13,218 bases of DNA. Source: CAXSEF01 sp964236535. GTDB lineage: Bacteria; Pseudomonadota; Alphaproteobacteria; Acetobacterales; Acetobacteraceae. A program made the translations under genes and the position numbers. Below are positions 6,505 through 13,218 of the stretch, piece by piece. Each line of letters opens with the position of its first letter. Within the stretch, counting starts at the first letter, position 1. Location of the stretch: the NCBI GenBank assembly GCA_964236535.1, contig CAXSEF010000089.1, forward strand, positions 1 to 13,218. Direction: 5' to 3'. The notes beneath the pieces were generated by a model, which worked only from the letters and a program-made list of their open reading frames with translations, did no database searches and was not told the DNA's origin.

Positions 6505-6735
6505 TCAGGGCGTAACGAGGCAGCGTCTGCGCGCCCAGCCGTCCGGGCGGTTGCGAAGATCGACGGGCATGGGACAGCAGCGCCAGCGGTCCCGGCGGTA
6601 GCGGGCAGCCGACAGGGTCTGACCTGGCCCGACCAGACGGTCGTCATGCAGCCGGTCCGGCAGGCTGTCACGGCGTCCGGGTCCCGGCCGACGCCGTGTC
6701 GGTGGCGGCTCGGTATACACGGACCGCCGCGCCAT
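6505..6735 (-). CDS. Doubtful arginine-rich hypothetical protein
   Basis: A minus-strand frame of 76 codons (107 if started at 6828) shows plausible GC-ending codons in its second half and contains DSLPDRLHDDRLVGPGQTL, RRDRWRCCPMPVDLRNRPDG and a WARRRC end. I do not recognise it. It is very arginine-rich, has three cysteines near the C-terminus and no obvious ribosome-binding site at either start. It ends right next to the CtrA-type palindrome. In a GC-rich genome this could easily be chance; it is listed only because no better gene occupies the space. Confidence 0.25.
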   Translation of the reverse strand: MARRSVYTEPPPTRRRPGPGRRDSLPDRLHDDRLVGPGQTLSAARYRRDRWRCCPMPVDLRNRPDGWARRRCLVTP

Positions 6736-6911
6736 GGCGATCGCCCGGACGGCGGCACGGAAGTCAGGAGTGCCGGAATGACGTTTGTCAATCCAGTTTT
6801 TGGGGTGCGGCTGTTTACAATTCCTCAACCACGTTCATGCACAGTCCGCCTGCAACTGAGGCCATTTCTGTCCGCCCCCTTAGCCGGCTTCAGAGTCAAG
6901 GAACGCTGCAG

Positions 6912-7082
6912 ATGAACACGATCCTCTCGGTCTACACCCGTTTTGCAGCCGACAAGCGGGCGGTGACCGCGCTCGAATACGGCATGATCGCCGCGCTGAT
7001 CGCGGCCGTCATCGCAACCGCCGTTGGCACGCTCGGCACCAACATCAACTCGACTTTCGTTTCGCTCGCCGCCAAGACCTAA
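6912..7082 (+). CDS. flp: Flp/Fap-type IVb pilin
   Basis: This 56-aa prepilin is the structural subunit of the Tad pilus. The short basic leader (residues 1-17, ending ADKRA) is followed by VTALEYGMIAALIAAVIATAVGTLG. E22-Y23 form the hallmark Flp Glu-Tyr pair at positions +5/+6 of the mature pilin, and the hydrophobic helix (about 24-42) drives assembly and membrane insertion. The predicted cleavage is between A17 and V18, with Ala at -1 where Gly is usual. AAGGA lies 9 bases before the ATG. Processing should be by the CpaA peptidase encoded next. A 182-base gap before cpaA allows the pilin to be expressed at a different level from the assembly genes. Confidence 0.95.
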   Translation: MNTILSVYTRFAADKRAVTALEYGMIAALIAAVIATAVGTLGTNINSTFVSLAAKT

Positions 7083-7255
7083 CCCGGGTGGTCCTGACGA
7101 TGCCGCCTGACTGGCAGGGATGACAGCCGGCGAGAAAGGAAAAACACCTTGCGCCCGAGCACAAACATACCCCGGACCCGCTCGCATGCCAAAATGTGGC
7201 AGAGCGGCCTGTGCCGACCGCCGAAGGCGACCCGCAGCCCAAATGCGGGGAGCGT

Positions 7256-7259
7256 GGAG
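7256..7259 (+). promoter_or_regulatory. Shine-Dalgarno of cpaA
   Basis: GGAG lies 5 bases before the ATG at 7265 and supports that start over the in-frame ATG at 7196. The extra 23 residues from 7196 are polar and would precede the first membrane helix. Confidence 0.65.
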
Positions 7260-7264
7260 ACGTG

Positions 7265-7756
7265 ATGTCTTCAGCCGGGATCTGCGCCGACGCGGCCGCC
7301 GTACTCGTGCTGCTCCATGCCGCGGTCAGCGACCTCAGGACGCGCATGGTGTCCAACCGGGTTCCGGCCCTGCTGTGCGCCATCGGCCTCGCGGTCCACC
7401 TCGCCCGTGGCGATCTGCGCTTGAGTCTGCTCGCGGCGGCGGCGGCGTTCTCGCTCACCCTGGTGCTGTGGCTGCTGCGATTGATGGGCGGTGCCGACGC
7501 GAAACTCATTCCGGCGGCTACCACGCTGCTGCCGGCAAGCCACGTGCCGGACCTGCTGCTGCTGATCGCGATCAGCGGGGGCGTGCTGTCGCTGGCCTAC
7601 CTCGTGCTGCGACGCCTGCCGCTGTCCTCACGGCGTCCGGCTTCGACGCTGCTGCGCTACCTGCGTCTGGAGCAGCGGCGAACCCTCCGGGCGAACGCGC
7701 TGCCCTATGTCGTCGCGGTATGCGCCGGCACTCTCATCGCTTTGGCAAGGAGCTGA
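7265..7756 (+). CDS. cpaA: Prepilin peptidase CpaA/TadV
   Basis: This 163-aa inner-membrane aspartyl protease cleaves the leader of Flp prepilin. It is a short CpaA/TadV-type peptidase_A24 protein without the N-terminal methylase domain of PilD. The two catalytic aspartates are visible: D23 in VSDLRTRMVSN at the end of the first helix, and D78 in GGADAKLI (the family GxGDxK motif, with Ala in place of the second Gly). Hydrophobic helices lie at about 8-22, 33-46, 53-71, 92-113 and 143-160. The stop codon is 3 bases before cpaB, so the two are co-transcribed. Confidence 0.93.
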   Translation: MSSAGICADAAAVLVLLHAAVSDLRTRMVSNRVPALLCAIGLAVHLARGDLRLSLLAAAAAFSLTLVLWLLRLMGGADAKLIPAATTLLPASHVPDLLLLIAISGGVLSLAYLVLRRLPLSSRRPASTLLRYLRLEQRRTLRANALPYVVAVCAGTLIALARS

Positions 7757-7759
7757 ACC

Positions 7760-8596
7760 ATGCTGATGCGTGTGGCCCTTTTCGTTCTGCTCGCGCTCGG
7801 CCTGGTGGGATTCGGGACCGTGGCGTGGCTCCAGACCAGGCCGCCGGCGATGGCCGCGGTGGACACCCCAGTGGCGGCCCCGGTGACCGTTTCGGTCGTG
7901 GTGGCGGCGCATGCGTTGCGTCCCGGCAGCCTGCTCAAGCCCGACGACCTGACGGCGGCCGACATCCCTGTGAACCAGGCCGCGGCCGCGCTGCGCAACA
8001 CCTCAGAGATCCGCGCGGCGCTGTTCGGCGCGATGGTGCGCCATCCCGTGTCGCAGGGCGACGCGGTCTCGGACGGTTCCATCGTGCGGCAGGGCGACCA
8101 CGGCTTCCTGTCGGCGGTGCTCGATCCCGGGATGCGCGCCGTGACGCTCGGCATGAGCCAGATCGGCTCCGACGCCAGCCTGATCTGGCCGGGCGACCAC
8201 ATCGACCTGATCCTGGTGCGCGAGCCGACCACGCCAGGGCAGATCACCTCGCGCAGCGTGTCCAGCGAGACGGTGCTGAGCGACATTCGCGTCATCGCCG
8301 TGGACCAGCAACTAATGCAGGGTGCGATGTCGGACGAGCACACGCAGGCCGAGAACAAGACGATCACGCTTGAGGTCTCGACGGCAGACGCGGAGCGGCT
8401 CGCGGTGGCGCTCAAGCTGGGCAAGCTGTCGGTGTCGGTGCGCTCGGCCAACGTTCCGTCGGCTGCAGCCAAGCCCGCACAGCCGATCACCTGGGCGGGT
8501 GACGTTTCGCGCTCGATCACAGGCGAGCAGAACGTTCCGGAGACCACGAGCCTGTTCATCTACCGCGGTGCGCAAACCGCCGTCACGAGGTTCTAG
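7760..8596 (+). CDS. cpaB: Pilus assembly protein CpaB/RcpC
   Basis: This 278-aa protein is a periplasmic, inner-membrane-anchored component of the Tad machine that works with the outer-membrane secretin. Residues 1-24 form a signal-anchor (MRVALFVLLALGLVGFGTVAWL). A SAF domain (about 43-108) includes VVVAAHALRPGSLLKPDDL and a PVSQGDAV segment. The RcpC/CpaB domain (about 115-235) includes MRAVTLGMSQI, WPGDHIDLILV and KTITLEVSTADAERLAVAL. Length is typical. AAGGAG (7747-7752) is 7 bases before the ATG and overlaps the end of cpaA. The expected next gene, the secretin cpaC, is not present; cpaE follows after 2 bases. Confidence 0.94.
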   Translation: MLMRVALFVLLALGLVGFGTVAWLQTRPPAMAAVDTPVAAPVTVSVVVAAHALRPGSLLKPDDLTAADIPVNQAAAALRNTSEIRAALFGAMVRHPVSQGDAVSDGSIVRQGDHGFLSAVLDPGMRAVTLGMSQIGSDASLIWPGDHIDLILVREPTTPGQITSRSVSSETVLSDIRVIAVDQQLMQGAMSDEHTQAENKTITLEVSTADAERLAVALKLGKLSVSVRSANVPSAAAKPAQPITWAGDVSRSITGEQNVPETTSLFIYRGAQTAVTRF

Positions 8597-8598
8597 GA

Positions 8599-9876
8599 AT
8601 GACCCTCGAAACCGATCTCCAGACCCAGGGCGCCGAGCGCCCGGACACCTCGTCCCGCCCCGAGCGTCCGTTGTTCCTAGGCTTCGTGACCGACGCGGAG
8701 ACCGAGGTGGCGCTGCGCACCGGCCTTGCCGAGGCCGGGCTGGGCGGGCTCGACCTGCGCCGCGGCTCGATCCAGGCGGCGATCTCCATGCTTCGCAAGA
8801 CTGCGACACCGCGGGTGCTGATCGTGGACGTGAGCGGGGAGGAGCAGCCGCTTTCCGCCCTGGGCCACCTGTCGGAGGCCGTCGAGCCCGACGTCAGCGT
8901 CCTGGTAGTGGGCGAGCAACGCGACGTGGACTTCTACCGGCAAATGACGCGCGGGCTGGGGGTGCGCGAGTATCTGACCAAGCCGGTGACCCGCGACATG
9001 GTGGTGCATCATTTCCTGCCGCTACTCGGCGGCACGTCGCAGCCGCTGGAGTCGGTGACCAATGGTCGGGTGGTCACGGTGACCGCGAGTGCGGGCGGGG
9101 CCGGGGCCAGCACCGTCGCAGTCAACCTGGCTTGGCACTTCGCGGCCGACCTGCGACGCCACACCCTGCTGCTCGACCCCGACCTGCACATGGGCCGGGC
9201 GGCGATGATGCTCGATACCCAGGCCGGGCCCGGACTGCGCATGGCGCTCGAGCGGCCGGACCGGATTGATGCGTTGTTTCTCGAGCGCGCTGCGCGCCCG
9301 TGCTCGGCCAAGAGCGCCCCGGAGCGGCTGCACGTGCTCTCGGCGGAGGAAAAGCTGGAGGAGCGCACGATCTATACGCAGGGCGCCACGCCGAAGCTGA
9401 TCGAGGTGATCCGACGCCGCTACAACCTGGTCATCGCCGACACGCCGATCGAGCCGATCCGGTTCTACAAGGATCTGCTGCTGCTCGCGCACCAGCGGAT
9501 CATCGTGACCGTGCCGACGCTGGCAAGCCTGCGCGACACGCTGCGCATCCTCGATCTGCCGGCCGGGCCAGGGCAGACCCGCAGGGCCGTGGTGGTGCTA
9601 AATCGGCTCGGCATGCCGGGGGGCCTGAGCCGGGCCACTGTCGAGAAAACATTACAGATGAAGGTCGAGGTGGTGATCCCGGACATGCCACGTGCGATGA
9701 CGGCGGCGGCCAACCTGGGCGCCCCGGCGGGAGCGGAATCGGGTCCGTTGCGCACTGCGATGGCCGAACTCGCGCGCCAGGTGGCGTTCATGCGGCTGCT
9801 CGACAGCAATGCCGTGGGCCAGGATGCGGGGGCGGTTCGCCGCCAACGTCGCTCGCTGTTCGGCAGGCGGCTGTGA
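8599..9876 (+). CDS. cpaE: Tad pilus localisation protein CpaE/TadZ
   Basis: This 425-aa cytoplasmic protein has two domains. Residues about 25-145 are a receiver-like domain: D32 near the first strand, D77 in VLIVDVSG at the phospho-acceptor position, and K128-P129 in EYLTKPV. Residues about 155-400 are a MinD/ParA-like domain that places the pilus machine in the cell. The nucleotide loop reads ASAGGAGAST (163-172). The D193/D195 pair is in LLLDPDLHMG, and Walker B is D281 in LVIADTP. In most CpaE proteins the loop is KGGVGAST; here both ParA signature lysine positions are lost, so ATP hydrolysis may be weak or absent. The ATG is 2 bases after cpaB, and the stop overlaps the cpaF start by 4 bases. 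Confidence 0.93.
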   Translation: MTLETDLQTQGAERPDTSSRPERPLFLGFVTDAETEVALRTGLAEAGLGGLDLRRGSIQAAISMLRKTATPRVLIVDVSGEEQPLSALGHLSEAVEPDVSVLVVGEQRDVDFYRQMTRGLGVREYLTKPVTRDMVVHHFLPLLGGTSQPLESVTNGRVVTVTASAGGAGASTVAVNLAWHFAADLRRHTLLLDPDLHMGRAAMMLDTQAGPGLRMALERPDRIDALFLERAARPCSAKSAPERLHVLSAEEKLEERTIYTQGATPKLIEVIRRRYNLVIADTPIEPIRFYKDLLLLAHQRIIVTVPTLASLRDTLRILDLPAGPGQTRRAVVVLNRLGMPGGLSRATVEKTLQMKVEVVIPDMPRAMTAAANLGAPAGAESGPLRTAMAELARQVAFMRLLDSNAVGQDAGAVRRQRRSLFGRRL

Positions 9877-11270
9877 ACACGACCGTGACCGCGCCGACCT
9901 TTGGCCGCAGGCGCGACGAATCGCTGCTGGAATCAGTGATCGAGGTCGGACGGCGGGAGCCCAGCGACGCGGGTGCCAACCGGGCGAAGCCGCCGACGAG
10001 TGCCGACACGTCGCAATCCCAGCTGGTCGAGTTGCGCGGCTTGTGCCTGGCGCGCATCGATCCGGCGGCGGTGGCCGGGCTGGCGCCCGAGCAGCTGATC
10101 CCCGAGATCGAGCGCCTGGTGTCCGAGATTGCGACCGGGCGGCGCATCCAGCTCAACGGCCGTGAGCAGCGGCGGCTGGCTGCCGAGCTGGTCGACGACA
10201 TGCTGGGGCTGGGGCCGCTCGAAAGCCTGCTCGAGGACGACACCATCAATGACATCATGGTGAATGGCCCGAACCGGATCTTCGTCGAGCGCAAGGGTAA
10301 GGTCGAGATTTCCGATGCGCACTTCCGCGATACCGCGCATGCCGTGAGCATCTGCCAGCGTATCGCGAGCGCAGTGGGTCGGCGGGTGGACGAGTCGAGC
10401 CCTATGGCCGACGCACGACTGAAGGACGGCTCGCGCGTCAACATTGTGCTGCCGCCGCTGGCGCTGGACGGGCCGTACATCTCGATCCGCAAGTTTGCCC
10501 GCCATGCAATCGACATGGCCCAGCTAGTCGAGTTCGGCGCAATGACCGGGCAGATCGCGCGCATCCTTGAGATCGCGGGCCGGGCGCGACTGAACGTGAT
10601 CATTTCGGGCGGCACCGGCTCGGGCAAGACAACGTTGATGAACGCGATGTCCAAGATGATCGACCCAGGCGAACGCATCGTCACAGTCGAGGACGCGGCC
10701 GAGCTGCAGTTGCAACAGCCTCACATCGTGCGAATGGAGACCAGGCCTGCGAGCCTCGAGGGCAAGGGCGAGATCACCGCGCGCGACCTGGTGCGCAACG
10801 CACTGCGCATGCGGCCCGATCGCATCATCATCGGTGAGACGCGAGGCTCCGAGGCATTCGACATGCTGCAGGCCATGAACACGGGCCATGACGGCAGCAT
10901 GTCAACAGTGCACGCCAACACTTCGCGCGATGCGATGACGCGTATCGAGAATATGGTGCAGATGGGCAATCTCGGCCTGTCGCAGTTCGCGATCCGCCAG
11001 CAGATCGTCAGCGCGGTCGACCTGATCGTGCAGGTAGAGCGGCATCGCGATGGCGGGCGGCGCATCACGCAGGTGACCGAGGTGCAAGGGATGGAGGGTG
11101 AAATCGTCATTCTCAACGACATCTTCCATCTCGAGGTCACTGGTCTCGACACGCGCGGCAAGCTGATCTGCCGCTACTTGGTGAGCCGTGCGCGGCCGGG
11201 GTTCCAGCAGCGCCTGGTATATTTCGGGCTTGACCGAGCCTGGACGTCGGCGCTGGAGGCGACTTCGTGA
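9873..11270 (+). CDS. cpaF: Tad pilus motor ATPase CpaF/TadA
   Basis: This 465-aa hexameric secretion ATPase of the GspE/VirB11 superfamily powers Flp pilus extension (and, in some species, retraction). A variable N-terminus (1-50) is followed by the N-terminal domain containing DDMLGLGPLESLLEDDTINDIMVNGPNRIFVE (about 108-139). Then come Walker A GGTGSGKTT (246-254, K252), the Asp-box TVEDAAELQL, Walker B with E322 in RPDRIIIGETRG, and the His-box STVHANTSRDAMTRIE. Every catalytic element is intact. The GTG start overlaps the cpaE stop (GTGA at 9873-9876). The same frame is open back to 9300, but that part is antisense-like sequence inside cpaE. Its stop overlaps the GTG of tadB. Confidence 0.96.
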   Translation: MNTTVTAPTFGRRRDESLLESVIEVGRREPSDAGANRAKPPTSADTSQSQLVELRGLCLARIDPAAVAGLAPEQLIPEIERLVSEIATGRRIQLNGREQRRLAAELVDDMLGLGPLESLLEDDTINDIMVNGPNRIFVERKGKVEISDAHFRDTAHAVSICQRIASAVGRRVDESSPMADARLKDGSRVNIVLPPLALDGPYISIRKFARHAIDMAQLVEFGAMTGQIARILEIAGRARLNVIISGGTGSGKTTLMNAMSKMIDPGERIVTVEDAAELQLQQPHIVRMETRPASLEGKGEITARDLVRNALRMRPDRIIIGETRGSEAFDMLQAMNTGHDGSMSTVHANTSRDAMTRIENMVQMGNLGLSQFAIRQQIVSAVDLIVQVERHRDGGRRITQVTEVQGMEGEIVILNDIFHLEVTGLDTRGKLICRYLVSRARPGFQQRLVYFGLDRAWTSALEATS

Positions 11271-12223
11271 GCAGTCTGCCGCTGCTGCTTGTGTTGGCCA
11301 GCGCCCTGTTGGTTGCGACCGGGGTGTCGCTGGTCGTGGCGCTGCAGGCCCATGCCCGCGATGTTGCGCTCAAGCGCCGAATTGAACTGATCGATGGCCG
11401 CAATCATGGCCTGGTCAACACCGGAGACCGGGTGTCGATCACGGTTGCGCAGACAGAGACGACCCTGTGGAACCGGGCCCTACTGCTGTTCGGGATCGAT
11501 CTCGCCCGCAGGGCACAGTATAAAGGGCCGTGGTGGGCAATCATCGCGGTGTCACTCGGGCTGGCGAGGCTCGTGACTTGGATGGGGGGGTTCGTCGTTG
11601 GTCATTTGGCAATCCTGGCGACGCCGTTGCTGTGGGTGTTCATCTCCCGGCGGGTGACGTCCGGTATGGTTGGCCGATACAACGAGCGCATGCGCCAGCA
11701 GATGCCGGACGCGCTCGGCATGATGGTGCGCGCTGTGCGGGTGGGGGTTCCACTTGCCGAGGGCATTCGTATGGTCGCGCGTGAATGCCCCCCCCCCACC
11801 AGCCTGAACTTCGGACAGGTCGCCAACGAGCTCGCGATCGGGCTGACGCTCGACGACGCGTTGCGCAACATGACGCGACAGAACGACATCCAGGAGTACC
11901 GCTTCCTGGCAACGGCACTGTCGCTGCAGGCGCAGACCGGCGGCGGGCTGTCCGAGACTCTCGACGGGCTCGCCGATGTGATGCGTAAGCGCGGCGCGGC
12001 CAGGGCCAAGGGCTATGCTCTTGCTGGCGAGGCGAGGACCAGCGCGGCTGTTCTTGCCGGACTTCCGGTGGTCACCTGCGGCGGGCTAGGCCTGCTCAAT
12101 CCCGGGTACATGATGCGGCTGTTTACCGACCCGCTCGGCAACGAAATCCTGGCCGGCGCGGCCGTCATGCTTGGCACCGGCATCTTCATCATGCGCGGTT
12201 TAATAAAGAAGAGCCTCTCATGA
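11267..12223 (+). CDS. tadB: Tad inner-membrane platform protein TadB
   Basis: This 318-aa type II secretion F-domain protein forms, with TadC, the platform on which CpaF acts. Membrane helices are at about 5-26, 88-108, 110-127, 260-279 and 292-310. The cytoplasmic T2SSF domain (about 145-270) has MPDALGMMVRAVRVGVPLAEGI, the TLDDALRNMTRQ segment and GGGLSETLDGLADVMRKR. It starts with GTG overlapping the cpaF stop (11267-11270) and ends overlapping tadC (ATGA at 12220-12223). An uninterrupted run of ten C bases at 11788-11797 encodes C174-PPP within the T2SSF domain, so any slip of one base would truncate the protein. Confidence 0.95.
   Translation: MSSLPLLLVLASALLVATGVSLVVALQAHARDVALKRRIELIDGRNHGLVNTGDRVSITVAQTETTLWNRALLLFGIDLARRAQYKGPWWAIIAVSLGLARLVTWMGGFVVGHLAILATPLLWVFISRRVTSGMVGRYNERMRQQMPDALGMMVRAVRVGVPLAEGIRMVARECPPPTSLNFGQVANELAIGLTLDDALRNMTRQNDIQEYRFLATALSLQAQTGGGLSETLDGLADVMRKRGAARAKGYALAGEARTSAAVLAGLPVVTCGGLGLLNPGYMMRLFTDPLGNEILAGAAVMLGTGIFIMRGLIKKSLS
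11788..11797 (+). repeat. C10 homopolymer tract in tadB
   Basis: Ten consecutive C bases lie within the coding sequence of the TadB T2SSF domain, made of the last base of a Cys codon and three CCC proline codons. A shorter G7 run occurs at 11584-11590 in the same gene. CCC runs are unexpected where CCG and other proline codons are free to be used. Such tracts are typical slip sites for replication and also a frequent place for sequencing error. Confidence 0.9.
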
Positions 12224-13152
12224 ACGTGGTGCTGGCTGGCGTCGGGCTGGGCGCGGTCGGGTTTGTCCTGCTGATTGCCGTGATCTGGCGCGGGGCTAAG
12301 AACGAGGAGCGGCTTTCCAAACGCCTCAAGGATGTCAGCCAGCGACGTACGCTGGGCGCCCCGCTCGAGCCTTCAGAGGCGGCTACGTCGCGCCCGCTTC
12401 GCATGCTCGGTAATTTTGGCAGTGCGGTGCTGCAGACCGGGCTATTGTCGCCGCGCACGCTTGTGCAGCTGGAGCAGACGCTGCTCCGGGCTGGGCTGCG
12501 TCCAAGCACCGCTCTTAGTTTGTTCATCAGTGCGAAAGTTCTGCTCGCAAGCTGTCTGCCGTTGCTGTTCTGGGTTGGCCTGCACGGGTTTGGGTTTGGG
12601 TTCCGCGTGCAGGTGATCGGTGTGGCGGCAGGAGTTGGTCTGGGCCTGATCTCGCCCGACTTCGTCATCCGTAGGAACCGCAACATCTATCTGCGGGCTC
12701 TGGAGGACGGGCTGGCGGACGCGCTCGATTTGATGGTCATCTGCGCTGAATCCGGGCTGAGCATGGAGCCGGCTATCCAGAGGGTTGGCAGCGAGATCCG
12801 GCATGCGCACTCTGCCGTTGCGGACGAGTTCGACCAGACGACGACCGAGTTCCAGCTCAACCCCGATCCCCGGGTGGCGCTGATGAGCCTCGGGCGCCGG
12901 ACAGGCTTGGTCAACTACCAGCGGCTTGGGGTCACGATGCTGCAATCGATCCAGTATGGCACACCGCTGGCACAGGCGCTGCGCGTGCTGTCGTCAGAGA
13001 TGCGCACCGAGATGCTGACCCGGTTTGAGGAGAAGGCGGCCAAGCTGCCTGTGCTCCTGACGCTGCCGATGATCGTATGCATCCTGCCGACGATATTCCT
13101 GGTGGTTGGCGGCCCGGCGGCGATCCAGGTCCTGCACGGCAGTCCGCACTAG
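12220..13152 (+). CDS. tadC: Tad inner-membrane platform protein TadC
   Basis: This 310-aa T2SSF-domain protein pairs with TadB in the Tad platform. The N-terminal helix is at 4-23, two helices are at about 103-122 and 129-147, and a C-terminal helix is at 277-298. The F domain (about 160-275) contains LEDGLADALDLMVICAESGL (161-180) and YGTPLAQALRVLSSEMRTEM (246-265). Length and layout are typical. The ATG overlaps the tadB stop by 4 bases, extending the translational coupling chain. No further Tad gene (tadD, minor pilins) begins in the remaining 66 bases. Confidence 0.95.
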   Translation: MNVVLAGVGLGAVGFVLLIAVIWRGAKNEERLSKRLKDVSQRRTLGAPLEPSEAATSRPLRMLGNFGSAVLQTGLLSPRTLVQLEQTLLRAGLRPSTALSLFISAKVLLASCLPLLFWVGLHGFGFGFRVQVIGVAAGVGLGLISPDFVIRRNRNIYLRALEDGLADALDLMVICAESGLSMEPAIQRVGSEIRHAHSAVADEFDQTTTEFQLNPDPRVALMSLGRRTGLVNYQRLGVTMLQSIQYGTPLAQALRVLSSEMRTEMLTRFEEKAAKLPVLLTLPMIVCILPTIFLVVGGPAAIQVLHGSPH

Positions 13153-13218
13153 AGTAGATTCCATTCAATCCGGTTTGTATCCACAAGCGGTGAAATAGTT
13201 GGCTCACTCGCCTGGTGT

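Larger units (their letters stand above)
6154..6911. other. 758-base region without a confident gene
   Basis: This stretch separates the TetR gene from the pilin gene. I see no ORF with recognisable homology. It holds the hairpin at 6147-6175, the CtrA-type palindrome at 6486-6501 and a doubtful minus-strand ORF at 6505-6735. Nearer the pilin, 6780-6850 is noticeably less GC-rich (TTTGTCAATCC, TTTACAATTCC), as expected for a promoter, but I cannot assign a confident -35/-10 pair. Confidence 0.6.

Noticed and set aside
6780..6850. Sigma-70 promoter for flp (TTGTCA, TTTACA, TACAAT pieces)
   Set aside because: The elements exist but no pair has acceptable spacing (TTGTCA to TACAAT is about 25 bases), so I do not call a promoter.
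7120..8373. 417-residue plus-strand frame across cpaA and cpaB
   Set aside because: Shadow frame with Arg/Gly/Pro composition; cpaA and cpaB occupy other frames with clear motifs and ribosome sites.
9300..9872. N-terminal extension of cpaF to 656 residues
   Set aside because: It lies inside cpaE in another frame and has no family similarity; the GTG overlapping the cpaE stop gives normal CpaF length.

Overview
The window looks like chromosomal DNA from a high-GC alphaproteobacterium, most likely Rhodospirillales/Acetobacteraceae. This rests on the zapE/mdh pairing on one strand, the strong G/C bias at third codon positions, an alphaproteobacterial Tad pilus locus (flp, cpaA, cpaB, cpaE, cpaF, tadB, tadC), and a perfect CtrA-type site (TTAA-N7-TTAAC) upstream of that locus. 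No rRNA, tRNA, CRISPR array, phage gene or intact insertion sequence is visible. The family assignment is an inference from gene style, not a database result.

Left part (about 1-3650, mostly minus strand): malate dehydrogenase (mdh, 33-986), a tiny acidic proline-rich ORF (1234-1398), a DUF2278/YukJ-like protein (1492-2169) and the ZapE/AFG1-type ATPase (2475-3644). The spaces between these genes hold two related hairpin-forming dispersed repeats (1083-1135 and 2264-2319). Next to the second repeat is a plus-strand frameshifted remnant (2320-2474) that looks like the C-terminal end of a restriction-modification DNA methyltransferase. The mdh-zapE neighbourhood therefore appears to have been interrupted by accessory DNA.

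Middle part (about 3862-6153, plus strand): single genes rather than an operon. They are a small exported protein with two cysteines, a 2-oxoglutarate/Fe(II) oxygenase-like protein, a CsbD-like stress protein with a membrane-anchoring tail and a hairpin after it, and a TetR-family repressor with a WHG-type C-terminal domain. A 758-base stretch without a confident gene follows (6154-6911). It contains a stop-codon-overlapping hairpin, the CtrA-type box at 6486-6501 and one doubtful minus-strand ORF.

Right part (6912-13152, plus strand): a compact tight-adherence (Tad) type IVb pilus operon. Flp is the pilin and CpaA its prepilin peptidase. CpaB is the periplasmic assembly protein, CpaE/TadZ the localisation ATPase-like protein and CpaF the motor ATPase. 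TadB and TadC form the inner-membrane platform. From cpaA on, genes are 2-3 bases apart or overlap by 4 bases, which implies translational coupling. The outer-membrane secretin (CpaC/RcpA) and CpaD, which usually sit between cpaB and cpaE, are absent here. The points most worth a second look are this missing outer-membrane module, the CtrA box, a 10-C homopolymer inside tadB that could act as a phase switch, and a CpaE nucleotide-binding loop with no lysine.
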